NCBI GenBank assembly: GCA_938004115.1 | Contig: CALKWS010000127.1 | Span: forward strand, 1-13,669 | Length of the DNA: 13,669 bases | DNA from: an uncultured Ruaniaceae bacterium | GTDB lineage: Bacteria; Actinomycetota; Actinomycetes; Actinomycetales; Beutenbergiaceae | Direction of reading: 5' to 3' | Shown here: piece by piece, positions 7,231-13,669 of the stretch | Layout of the letters: each line of letters starts with the position of its first letter | Position numbering within the stretch: position 1 is the stretch's first letter | The notes under the pieces: generated by a model | Seen by the model: the letters and a program-made list of their open reading frames with translations, nothing else | The model's database searches: none | What the model was told of the DNA's origin: nothing | Translations under genes and position numbers: made by a program

Positions 7231-7412
7231 TCCCAGCACCTCCTCCTCACCGGCGCACATGCGTGCACCGGGGTTGCGCAATCTTTCGCCCCAGCGTAAG
7301 CATGAATCCTCCGGGCACCTAGCGGGCGGGCGCGGACCCCGGCTCGTTGCCGGCGACGGTGCCGATGGAGGGCCTCACCCCGAGCGATCCCCGAAGGAAA
7401 GTGACGCATCAC
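7231..7412. promoter_or_regulatory. Divergent control region between the SorC-type regulator and glpK
   Basis: This 182-nt gap must hold both promoters. The palindrome TTGCGCAA lies at 7274-7281, and an inverted near-copy of its half, GCGTAA, lies at 7294-7299, centres about 20 bp apart, a possible regulator site. TTGCGC (7274-7279) and TAAGCA (7297-7302) are 17 nt apart and could be -35 and -10 elements for glpK. TACGCT on the minus strand (7298-7293) could serve the regulator. AAGGA (7394-7398) is the likely glpK ribosome site. All assignments within the gap are tentative. Confidence 0.4.
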
Positions 7413-8933
7413 ATGGCCGACTACGTCCTCGCGATTGATCAGGGCACCACCAGCACGCGGGCGATCATCTTCGATCACGCCGGGCGGGCGGTCGACGCCG
7501 CCCAGCGGGAGCACGAACAGATCTTCCCGCGCGCCGGCTGGGTGGAGCACGATCCGGTGGAGATCTGGCGCAACACCAGGGAAGTGGTGAGTCTGGCGCT
7601 CGCGCGGGCGAACCTGACCGCGACGAACCTGGCCGCGATCGGGATCACGAACCAGCGCGAGACCACCGTGGTGTGGGACCGGCGCACCGGGGAGCCGGTC
7701 TACAACGCGATCGTGTGGCAGGACACCCGCACCCAGCGCATCGCCGACCGGTTGGCCGGCTCGGAGGGGACCGAGAAGTACAAGGACGTCACCGGCCTGC
7801 CGTTGGCCACCTACTTCTCCGGGCCGAAGGTCTCCTGGATCCTGGAGAACGTGGGCGGAGCCCGCCGGCGCGCCGAAGCCGGGGACCTGCTGTTCGGCAA
7901 CACCGACTCCTGGCTGCTGTGGAACATGACCGGGGGTCCGGACGGCGGGGTGCACCTCACCGATGTCACCAATGCCTCCCGCACCCTGTTGATGGACCTG
8001 AAGACGCTGGACTGGGACCCTGCGATCGCCGCGGACATGGGCATCCCGATGTCGATGTTGCCCGAGATCCGATCCTCGGCGGAGGTGTACGCCAAGGGCC
8101 GGGCGGGCGGCGTGGCGCCGGGCGTTCCGCTGGCCGGGATCCTCGGTGATCAGCAAGCCGCCACCTTCGGCCAGGCCTGCTTCGAGGTGGGGCAGGCGAA
8201 GAACACCTACGGCACCGGGAACTTCATGCTGATCAACACCGGTGAGCAGGCCATCTCCTCCGACAACGGCTTGTTGACCACCGTGTGCTACCAGCTGGGT
8301 GACGCCGCCCCGGTCTACGCGCTGGAAGGCTCGATCGCGGTGACCGGGTCGCTCGTGCAGTGGCTGCGGGACAACCTGGGCCTGATCCGCTCCGCCGAGG
8401 AGGTGGAGGCCCTAGCCGAGACGGTGCAGGACAACGGTGGGGCGTACTTCGTGCCGGCCTTCTCCGGGTTGTTCGCTCCGCACTGGCGTCCGGACGCCCG
8501 GGGGGCGTTGGTGGGCCTGACGAGGTACGTGAACAAGGGTCATATCGCCCGGGCAGTGCTGGAGGCCACCGCGTTCCAGACCCGGGAGGTGTTGGATGCG
8601 ATGAACGCCGACTCCGGTGTGGACCTGGCGGAGTTGAAGGTGGACGGCGGGATGACCGTGAACGAGACCCTGATGCAGTTCCAGTCCGACATCCTCGGGG
8701 TGGACGTGGTGCGACCCGAGGTGGCGGAGACCACGGCCCTGGGCGCCGCCTACGCCGCTGGTATCGCCGTGGGTTTCTGGTCCGGTGAGCAGGACGTGAT
8801 CGACAACTGGGCCGAGGATCGGCGGTGGAGCCCGGCCATGGAGGACACCGAGCGGGAACGGTTGTACCGGAACTGGAAGAAGGCGGTCACGAAGACGTTG
8901 GACTGGGTCGATGAGGACTCCGGCGAGCACTGA
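7413..8933 (+). CDS. glpK: Glycerol kinase GlpK
   Basis: GlpK phosphorylates glycerol to sn-glycerol 3-phosphate with ATP in the cytoplasm, trapping it for glycolysis or lipid synthesis. The 506-residue product is full length. The N-terminal phosphate-binding loop is AIDQGTTSTRA (7-17). GITNQRET (77-84) and WQDTRT (102-107) are typical glycerol-site segments. The first FGGY signature is at 134-146 (YFSGPKVSWILEN) and the second at about 364-384. The catalytic base is Asp245 in GILGDQQAA. The C-terminal lobe contains KVDGGMTVNE (409-418). The ATG at 7413 gives the family's usual N terminus; AAGGA lies 14 nt upstream, rather far, and a GTG at 7401 would add MTHH. It is divergent from the SorC-type regulator. 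No glpF or glpD is adjacent. The next gene overlaps its end by 23 nt. Confidence 0.97.
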   Translation: MADYVLAIDQGTTSTRAIIFDHAGRAVDAAQREHEQIFPRAGWVEHDPVEIWRNTREVVSLALARANLTATNLAAIGITNQRETTVVWDRRTGEPVYNAIVWQDTRTQRIADRLAGSEGTEKYKDVTGLPLATYFSGPKVSWILENVGGARRRAEAGDLLFGNTDSWLLWNMTGGPDGGVHLTDVTNASRTLLMDLKTLDWDPAIAADMGIPMSMLPEIRSSAEVYAKGRAGGVAPGVPLAGILGDQQAATFGQACFEVGQAKNTYGTGNFMLINTGEQAISSDNGLLTTVCYQLGDAAPVYALEGSIAVTGSLVQWLRDNLGLIRSAEEVEALAETVQDNGGAYFVPAFSGLFAPHWRPDARGALVGLTRYVNKGHIARAVLEATAFQTREVLDAMNADSGVDLAELKVDGGMTVNETLMQFQSDILGVDVVRPEVAETTALGAAYAAGIAVGFWSGEQDVIDNWAEDRRWSPAMEDTERERLYRNWKKAVTKTLDWVDEDSGEH

Positions 8934-9459
8934 CTCCTCCGGGCCAGGACGGTGGGCGGACACCTCCGGCGCGCACGTGCGGGTGCTCCCTCCCGCTCTG
9001 TTCGCCCTACCGCTCGGCATCGCTGCCGCCCGCCGTCGAGCAACGCCGGCACCGCCACCCGTCCTTGCGCGCGTGGCCGCCATGGCGCTGGCCGGCACCG
9101 GGGCGGCCGTGATGGCGTGGGCCTTCCTCACGATGCGACGGCAGGGCACCACGGTGGTGCCCTGGGCGCACGTCAGCCACCTGGTCACCGGCGGGCCGTT
9201 CCGCTGGGTACGGCACCCGGTGTACGCCGGAGACCTGCTGATGTACCTGGGCGCTTGCCTCTGGCTCAGGTCCTGGCTGCCGGTGCTGGCCCTGCCGGCG
9301 GTACTCGCCGCGCTGCGCCGGTGGGTGATCACACCCGAGGAGGAGTACCTGCGTGCACGGTTCCCCGGCGAGTATCCCGCCTACGCCTCCCGGGTGCCCG
9401 CTTTGGTCCCGGGTGCGGCAGCCCGGCGCGGCCGGCGTTGGTCTCGCCGGGCTTCCTGA
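8911..9459 (+). CDS. Integral-membrane methyltransferase of the isoprenylcysteine carboxyl methyltransferase (ICMT/PEMT) type
   Basis: The 182-residue product has hydrophobic segments at about 25-40, 50-75 and 104-135, followed by the conserved SAM-binding part of the family. GGPFRWVRHPVYAGDLLMYLG (94-114) matches the usual GPFRxxRHPxYxG core. The Glu-Glu pair in TPEEEYLRARFPGEYPAY (141-158) and the terminal YASRVPALVP complete the signature. Bacterial members methylate small lipophilic or membrane substrates with S-adenosylmethionine; the real substrate is unknown. The ATG at 8911 lies inside glpK in another frame and overlaps it by 23 nt, suggesting translational coupling, but there is no good ribosome site. 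GTG codons at 8977 and 8983 would remove a poorly conserved, non-hydrophobic leader and are real alternatives. A hairpin overlaps its 3' end. Confidence 0.85.
   Translation: MRTPASTDSSGPGRWADTSGAHVRVLPPALFALPLGIAAARRRATPAPPPVLARVAAMALAGTGAAVMAWAFLTMRRQGTTVVPWAHVSHLVTGGPFRWVRHPVYAGDLLMYLGACLWLRSWLPVLALPAVLAALRRWVITPEEEYLRARFPGEYPAYASRVPALVPGAAARRGRRWSRRAS
9421..9452 (+). terminator. Possible terminator at the end of the glpK-methyltransferase unit
   Basis: GCCCGGCG (9421-9428) pairs perfectly with CGCCGGGC (9445-9452), giving an 8-bp GC stem with a 16-nt loop, followed by TTCCT. It overlaps the last codons of the methyltransferase gene and would insulate the LacI-family gene that begins at 9525. 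Confidence 0.45.
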
Positions 9460-9502
9460 CCTCGCCGGGACGGTGCAGCGCCGCCGAGCTCTCACATCTG
9501 GC

Positions 9503-9518
9503 TGCAAGCGCTTACCCT
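9503..9518 (+). promoter_or_regulatory. Autoregulatory LacI-type operator overlapping the regulator's -10
   Basis: TGCAAGCGCTTACC (9503-9516) matches the LacI-family consensus TGNAANCGNTTNCA at all but one end position. It differs by two bases from the perfect palindrome upstream of the propeller gene. TACCCT (9513-9518) fits TANNNT and ends exactly 6 nt before the ATG at 9525, so the mRNA would be leaderless. Four bases are shared by the operator and the -10, so bound repressor should block its own promoter. No clear -35 is seen. Confidence 0.75.
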
Positions 9519-9524
9519 TAACGC

Positions 9525-10664
9525 ATGCCAAGTGCCGTGACCCTCGCCGATGTGGCCCACGCGGCCGGGGTGTCCCTCGCCACCGCGTCCAGGGCGATCA
9601 ACGGCAGCGCCACCCGCACCGTGCGCCCGGAATTGCGGGAGCGGGTCCTGGCCGTGGCCGCGGAGTTGAACTACCTCCCGAACGCCAACGCCCAGGCGAT
9701 GGCACGCGGGCGCACCACGGCGCTCGGGCTGATCGTGCACGACATCGCCGACCCGTACTTCTCCGCGATTGCCGCCGGTGTCACGGCCGCGGCCGATGAG
9801 GCCGACCTGATGGTCACCCTGGGCAATACCGAGCACGACCCGGCCCGGGAACTGGCACTGGTGGGCGTCCTGCACCGGCAACGCGCCCGGGCGATCGTGA
9901 TCGCCGGGGGCAGGCACGACGACCCGCATAAACGTGAGGAACTGCGATCAGCACTGGCCGCTTACCGCGCCGGCGGCGGATCGGTGGCGATGGTGAGTCA
10001 ACCGGTGCTGGGGATGGATACGGTGGCGATCGACAACACCGCCGGCGCTGCCGAACTTGCCCGGGAATTGGTGGACCGGGGATACCGGTCCTTCGCGATC
10101 CTGGCCGGTCCCCCGGGTCACCTGACCGCCCAGGAACGCTTCGACGGTTTCACGCAGGCCCTCACCGACCGCGATCCTGCGCTCTGCCCGCAGCACGTCA
10201 TCACCTCGGAGTTCACCCGAGACGGTGGCTACCAGGCCATGCGGGAGTTGATCGACCAGGCCGACCTCACCGGCGGCGAGGTGGACGCGGTGTTCGCGGT
10301 CAACGACGTCATGGCCGTCGGCGCGATGGCCGCGGCACGGGAGGCGGGCGTGCGCGTGGGTGCGGACGTGGGCGTGGCCGGGTTCGACGATATCGCCACG
10401 CTCCGGGACGTCACGCCCGGCCTGAGCACGGTCCAGGTGCCCCTGCACCATGCCGGCGCGCTCGCCACGCAACTGGCCCTCGGTGCCGACCTGGACACCC
10501 CAGAAGAAGGCGTCCCGAGCGGCCGGGAAACCACACCGGAGGGCACCGGATCCGCAGCGACCGGGGCGACCGCACCCACCGTGCACACCGGGCCGGACGG
10601 GGTGCGGGTGGCACGCCTGAGCGGCACGGTGGTGCTCCGCGACTCCACGCCCCCGCGCACCTGA
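9525..10664 (+). CDS. LacI-family transcriptional regulator, probable local repressor
   Basis: The 379-residue product has an N-terminal helix-turn-helix (TLADVAHAAGVSLATASRAI, 6-25) and a hinge helix (NYLPNANAQAMARGR, 49-63) in which Met59 stands where LacI has its minor-groove Leu56. The periplasmic-binding-protein-like effector domain covers about 66-325, with GLIVHDIADPYFSAIAAGV (68-86), FAVNDVMAVGAM (257-268) and VGVAGFDDI (282-290). A low-complexity insertion of about 33 residues rich in Gly, Thr, Ala and Pro (about 327-360) separates the effector domain from the normal terminal strand GTVVLRDST (367-375), making it longer than the usual 330-350. The ATG follows a -10 with leaderless spacing and no ribosome site. 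Matching operators lie at its own promoter and at the converging propeller gene, so it is likely an autoregulated repressor of that gene. The effector is probably a sugar, but this is inferred. Confidence 0.93.
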   Translation: MPSAVTLADVAHAAGVSLATASRAINGSATRTVRPELRERVLAVAAELNYLPNANAQAMARGRTTALGLIVHDIADPYFSAIAAGVTAAADEADLMVTLGNTEHDPARELALVGVLHRQRARAIVIAGGRHDDPHKREELRSALAAYRAGGGSVAMVSQPVLGMDTVAIDNTAGAAELARELVDRGYRSFAILAGPPGHLTAQERFDGFTQALTDRDPALCPQHVITSEFTRDGGYQAMRELIDQADLTGGEVDAVFAVNDVMAVGAMAAAREAGVRVGADVGVAGFDDIATLRDVTPGLSTVQVPLHHAGALATQLALGADLDTPEEGVPSGRETTPEGTGSAATGATAPTVHTGPDGVRVARLSGTVVLRDSTPPRT

Positions 10665-10748
10665 AAGCACCGGTCGGACCATCGCGACACCCCGCGCCCT
10701 GGCGTCGCGGCATCGTGGCGGACCTGGCAACTCCGAAGCCGCGAGGAC

Positions 10749-10788
10749 GAAGGGGGCGAACAGTCCAACAGGACCATTCGCCCCCTTC
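10749..10788. terminator. Symmetrical bidirectional terminator shared by the LacI-type and propeller genes
   Basis: A 12-bp perfect stem, GAAGGGGGCGAA (10749-10760) with TTCGCCCCCTTC (10777-10788), encloses a second helix GTCC/GGAC with an AACA loop, separated by a small CA/CA internal loop. It lies between the convergent stop codons at 10664 and 10799, close to the latter. The near-symmetry suits termination from both sides. Neither side has a long T tract. Confidence 0.85.
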
Positions 10789-10798
10789 TCAGCGGGAA

Positions 10799-13375
10799 TC
10801 AGGACGTGATTCGGACTCGGCGTGCCCTGACCAGCACCAGGACGCCGAGGGCCAGGAAGGCCAGTGCCACGAGGGCGAACCCGCTCAGACCGAAGCCCGT
10901 GCCCGGGAGATCACCTTCCGGTTCGGAACTGGACGAGTCCGCAGTGTTGCCCGACTCCTGACCGGTGTCCTCCTGGTCCGGGGATTCGCCGGGTTCGCTC
11001 GGCTCCTGCGCTGGCTCGGCGTCGAACGTGTGTGTCCATTCCGTCTCAGCACCATCCGCGAGCACGTAACCCTCGAGGGCTTCAGCGGTGATCGTGATGG
11101 AACCGGAAGCGGGGTAAGTGCCCGGTTCGAGCACCTCACCGTCCCGCAAGTACTGCACGCCTTCGACGTCAGGAATGGTGAACGCGTCGTTCTGCGAACC
11201 GGGTTCATCGATGAAGACCACCGCTTCCGGCCTTACTTCCACCTGCTCTTCCGGGGCATCGTCGGATCCTGGCACGTTGTATCGGAACAGGTCACCACCC
11301 GCGCTGATGTAGACGTCACCGGCGTCGTCGACCACACTCCAGCCGAACCCCGTACCGACCTGCGACGTCTGGCCGGTCTGTGGATCATGCACGGAGAATC
11401 GCCCGCCAGCCGTGACATAGATGCGTCCGTCGCGGGACGATTGGTGCGTGCTGCCGTAAGACCACCGGGCCACTCCGTCGGCATACCGCCCGCCGACCGT
11501 GCCGCGATTCTCTGCCGTGGCGGTTTCGGGGTCGTACCGGAACAAGACCTCCTCGGCCACTCCCCACACCGCACCGTCGTCGTCCACCATCAAACCGGTG
11601 ATCCCGCGCCTCTCCTCACCTGCTGGATCGACCGCCTCGACCACGGAGCGCGTCTCTGGGTCGAACACGATGAGTTTGCCGGCGGTGTTACCACTGGGAT
11701 CAGAGGCCAGACCACCGTGAATGGTGGTGCCCAGGTACACCATGCCGTCAGTGGGGTTGTAGGCGACTGACACTACGTTCTCATCCGCGCCTATCTCTGA
11801 GGTGAGCCAGGTGTGTTCGCCTGTCGCGCCCTCCCAGATCGCCACCCCGCCCTGCGTGCTGCCGTAGGCGGCGACGGCCCCCATGTAGATCTCGTCGCGC
11901 TCAGGGTTATAGGCCATGCCGTTCGGCCGGTCTTGGCCTTCGTCCCGGCCGTTGAACAGCGTCTGTACCGTGGAACGATCAGAAGGGTCGAACGTCTCCG
12001 GATCGAGCACGTCGAGGCGGGCGTGACCGTAGGCGCCCAGGTACAACTTCCCGTCGCGGACCGCGGCGGATTCGAACTGCCCTAAGTTGAGCGTCCCGCC
12101 GTGCTCCTCACCCGCCTTGTCGACCTGTGCGAGGCCGACCATGTAACCGGAGGCCCACACCGTGTCGTCCGGACCGACGAAAAGTTTCTGGATGAGGGTG
12201 GGCTGGGCGAACTCGATGGGGTGCTGCGAGATGAGGGAACCAGCCTCGAGATCCGCCACGAATACCCCGCTCGCGGATGTCCCATAAAGCAAAGGCGTTC
12301 CACTGGAGTGATCCACAATGCCGTGGGAGAGGTAGCCGCCGATATTGATCCCGGTGTCGTGGATGGAGTCCTGCTCGAGGTCGTAGAGCATCAACTGTCC
12401 GCCGTCCGCGGAGAAGATCGCCGTGCCGCCTTCCGGGCCGGGAATGGTGTGGTGGCCGAAGTGGGTGCGCTCCTGATCCGGCTCCCAACGCACCACGTTG
12501 CCTTCCATGTCGAGCACGAGCATGCGCAGCCCCACCTGACCGATGATCCGGTCCTCAACTATGTCCATCCGTGCGATCCACTGAGCGGCGTCGTCGAGTC
12601 CGGGGACGGTCTCCTTATCGGCGATCAGGCTGGGTTCGCCCCGGCCGGCATCCTCGATCCGCCATAGTCGCGGTTCTTGTCCGCCGGTGCCGACGTACAC
12701 CGCATCGTCCTCCTCGTAGTAGGCGATGGAGTGGATGTACTCGGCGCCGGGATCCACCTCATGCAGGAGTTCGATTCGCCCGCCTTCTGAGGGATCGAAC
12801 AGGTACAGGCGAGCGTCGGGGTACGAGCCCAGATACATCGACCCGTCGGGCCCTGGGGAGATGCCGAAGGGGTCGGACCTGTCCCAGTCCTCATCGATCG
12901 GGCCATGGTCCCGGCACTCGTTCGCCTCTGGATGGTAGGACCAGAGCCGGGAGTCGTAGTAGGTGCCCCAGTACACCACGCCGTCTGATGCGATATTCAG
13001 GTTGCGGACGTGCTCAGCACCATCCACCGGACAGGTGAAGAGTTGTTCGCCGGTCTCCACATCCGTGACGACGAAAGTGGCGGGGTGGTCGGTGTCGGCC
13101 TCGCCTTTGAACACCTGGTACGACACATGGCGACCGTCCTCGATGCCGGGCGCGGCCTGGCTGGGTATCTGCGAGGTCACCGGAGTGCCCAGATACTCGA
13201 GGTTCTCATCCTGCTCAAGAATGCGGGAGACGCGAGAGTCCTCAGCGGGAACATCGGCCTGACTCGCGGCCATCGGACTGAACACAAGCGCCAACGCCGC
13301 AGCGAGACTGGCGGTGGCGCGCGCCCTGCCCGGGCGCCGGCTACGTTGAGGGTCTACCCGAACAGTAGTGATCAA
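10799..13375 (-). CDS. Secreted LPXTG-anchored beta-propeller surface protein
   Basis: The 858-residue product carries a Sec signal peptide: basic RSRRPGRARA (11-20), hydrophobic core about 21-37, probable cleavage after SQA (38-40). Residues about 80-700 hold many repeats ending in patterns such as YLGSYPDARLYLFDP, VYVGTGGQEPRLWRI and LYLGAYGHARLDVLDP, typical of propeller blades; the number suggests two propellers. Residues about 712-785 form a small beta domain (VQYLRDGEVLEPGTYPASG...) of a type common in actinobacterial wall proteins. A Pro/Glu/Ser-rich spacer follows, then LPGTG (823-827), a membrane segment (829-849) and the tail RARRVRITS, a complete sortase signal. TTG at 13375 is the start because GGAGG (13380-13384) lies 4 nt upstream and it gives a proper signal peptide; ATG 13540 lies beyond the promoter. 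FGHHTIPGPEGG (306-317) is a possible active-site loop. Function and ligand are unknown; binding or cleaving a polysaccharide is only a guess. Confidence 0.88.
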   Translation of the reverse strand: MITTVRVDPQRSRRPGRARATASLAAALALVFSPMAASQADVPAEDSRVSRILEQDENLEYLGTPVTSQIPSQAAPGIEDGRHVSYQVFKGEADTDHPATFVVTDVETGEQLFTCPVDGAEHVRNLNIASDGVVYWGTYYDSRLWSYHPEANECRDHGPIDEDWDRSDPFGISPGPDGSMYLGSYPDARLYLFDPSEGGRIELLHEVDPGAEYIHSIAYYEEDDAVYVGTGGQEPRLWRIEDAGRGEPSLIADKETVPGLDDAAQWIARMDIVEDRIIGQVGLRMLVLDMEGNVVRWEPDQERTHFGHHTIPGPEGGTAIFSADGGQLMLYDLEQDSIHDTGINIGGYLSHGIVDHSSGTPLLYGTSASGVFVADLEAGSLISQHPIEFAQPTLIQKLFVGPDDTVWASGYMVGLAQVDKAGEEHGGTLNLGQFESAAVRDGKLYLGAYGHARLDVLDPETFDPSDRSTVQTLFNGRDEGQDRPNGMAYNPERDEIYMGAVAAYGSTQGGVAIWEGATGEHTWLTSEIGADENVVSVAYNPTDGMVYLGTTIHGGLASDPSGNTAGKLIVFDPETRSVVEAVDPAGEERRGITGLMVDDDGAVWGVAEEVLFRYDPETATAENRGTVGGRYADGVARWSYGSTHQSSRDGRIYVTAGGRFSVHDPQTGQTSQVGTGFGWSVVDDAGDVYISAGGDLFRYNVPGSDDAPEEQVEVRPEAVVFIDEPGSQNDAFTIPDVEGVQYLRDGEVLEPGTYPASGSITITAEALEGYVLADGAETEWTHTFDAEPAQEPSEPGESPDQEDTGQESGNTADSSSSEPEGDLPGTGFGLSGFALVALAFLALGVLVLVRARRVRITS

Positions 13376-13406
13376 GAATCCTCCATTGGCGTTGCTTGCG
13401 GCGAGC

Positions 13407-13453
13407 ACATTACGGAGATGGCAACGATTTTGCAAGCGCTTGCAGTCCGTCAA
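13407..13453 (-). promoter_or_regulatory. Operator-promoter of the propeller gene with a perfect LacI-type palindrome
   Basis: TGCAAGCGCTTGCA (13431-13444) is a perfect 14-bp palindrome that satisfies the LacI-family consensus TGNAANCGNTTNCA. Two promoters can be read on the minus strand. TTGCAA (13435-13430), 17 nt, TAATGT (13412-13407) would place the start of transcription near 13400 and leave a leader of about 25 nt with GGAGG. Alternatively TTGACG (13453-13448), 18 nt, AATCGT (13429-13424) puts the whole operator in the spacer. In both cases bound repressor would block RNA polymerase. Confidence 0.8.
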
Positions 13454-13621
13454 GAGGGACGCACCATCCCGCAGGGCTCTCCTGGGGCGCCGCCGCTGGC
13501 GGATCCGGGGCGACCACGCTGGCCCGCGACCCGCACGCACCGATGGAAAGGTGGTCCAGCGCCCGGCCGCCCAAGGCGCGGCCCCGCTGACGCGAAGACC
13601 GGCAGCGGGTCCGACGCCGCC
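13454..13621. other. Non-coding stretch upstream of the propeller promoter
   Basis: I see no gene here. Open frames on both strands run through it, but none has a ribosome site or recognisable protein. A GGCCGC/GCGGCC pair (13565-13570 and 13578-13583) could form a 6-bp hairpin with a 7-nt loop. The stretch separates the minus-strand propeller promoter from the divergent plus-strand promoter at the window edge. Confidence 0.5.
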
Positions 13622-13651
13622 TTGACGCTACTTGCCGCCGTTGCGTACGCT
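13622..13651 (+). promoter_or_regulatory. Divergent promoter for a gene beyond the right edge
   Basis: TTGACG (13622-13627) and TACGCT (13646-13651) are separated by 18 nt and match the sigma-70-type -35 and TANNNT -10 well. Transcription would begin near 13658 and leave the window rightward. The gene it serves is not in the window. Confidence 0.6.
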
Positions 13652-13657
13652 CACCCG

Positions 13658-13669
13658 GAAAGCGCATTC
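13658..13669. promoter_or_regulatory. Degenerate LacI-type operator at the start of the divergent transcript
   Basis: GAAAGCGCATTC keeps the AAGCGC centre and agrees with the inner 12 bases of the perfect palindrome at 13431-13444 in 9 positions. It is itself a 5-of-6 inverted repeat. It lies at the expected +1 of the promoter at 13622-13651. The sequence is cut by the window end. Confidence 0.35.

Noticed and set aside
7119..8156. 345-residue minus-strand open frame across the glpK start
   Set aside because: Antisense to glpK and out of frame with the SorC-type regulator; no domain seen.
10715..11770. 351-residue plus-strand open frame
   Set aside because: It lies antisense to the propeller gene, has no recognisable domain, and is explained by the GC-rich codon bias of the real gene.
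13376..13540. N-terminal extension of the propeller protein to an ATG at 13540 (913 residues)
   Set aside because: The extension runs through the operator and both candidate promoters, has no ribosome site, and would bury the signal peptide 55 residues inside. The TTG at 13375 has GGAGG upstream and gives a proper signal peptide.

Overview
The window is GC-rich (roughly 70% by eye) bacterial chromosome with strong third-position GC bias, GTG and TTG starts, several genes apparently made from leaderless mRNAs, and an LPXTG surface protein. This fits an actinomycete, most likely a Micrococcales-type organism; genus cannot be told from the sequence. No rRNA, tRNA, CRISPR array or insertion sequence was seen.

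Left part (1-5700): a genome-maintenance block. radA (recombination ATPase) is followed by disA (c-di-AMP synthase and DNA scanner), a classic pair. Two minus-strand membrane proteins of unknown function follow: one with an acidic linker and a four-cysteine extracytoplasmic domain, and one small Ser/Arg-rich tail-anchored protein. The latter is divergent from mutY (adenine glycosylase), whose 3' end overlaps a four-helix membrane protein of unknown function. A hairpin at 5660-5687 separates this convergent pair from the next block.

Middle part (5700-9460): a minus-strand pair, a SorC-type sugar-responsive regulator followed 4 nt later by an N-acetylglutamate synthase of the short GNAT type (ArgA, Rv2747-like). 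It diverges from glpK (glycerol kinase). An integral-membrane methyltransferase of the isoprenylcysteine carboxyl methyltransferase type overlaps the glpK 3' end. No glpF or glpD lies beside glpK.

Right part (9460-13669): the most interesting region. A LacI-family regulator and a large secreted, LPXTG-anchored beta-propeller protein converge on one shared symmetrical terminator. Near-identical 14-bp LacI-type operators sit in both promoters: TGCAAGCGCTTACC overlapping the regulator's own -10, and the perfect palindrome TGCAAGCGCTTGCA overlapping the propeller gene's promoter. This looks like a self-contained regulon in which a local LacI repressor controls itself and a cell-wall-anchored propeller protein. 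At the right edge a divergent plus-strand promoter with a degenerate copy of the same operator points to a further member just outside the window. The ligand and the biochemical role of the propeller protein cannot be read from the sequence.
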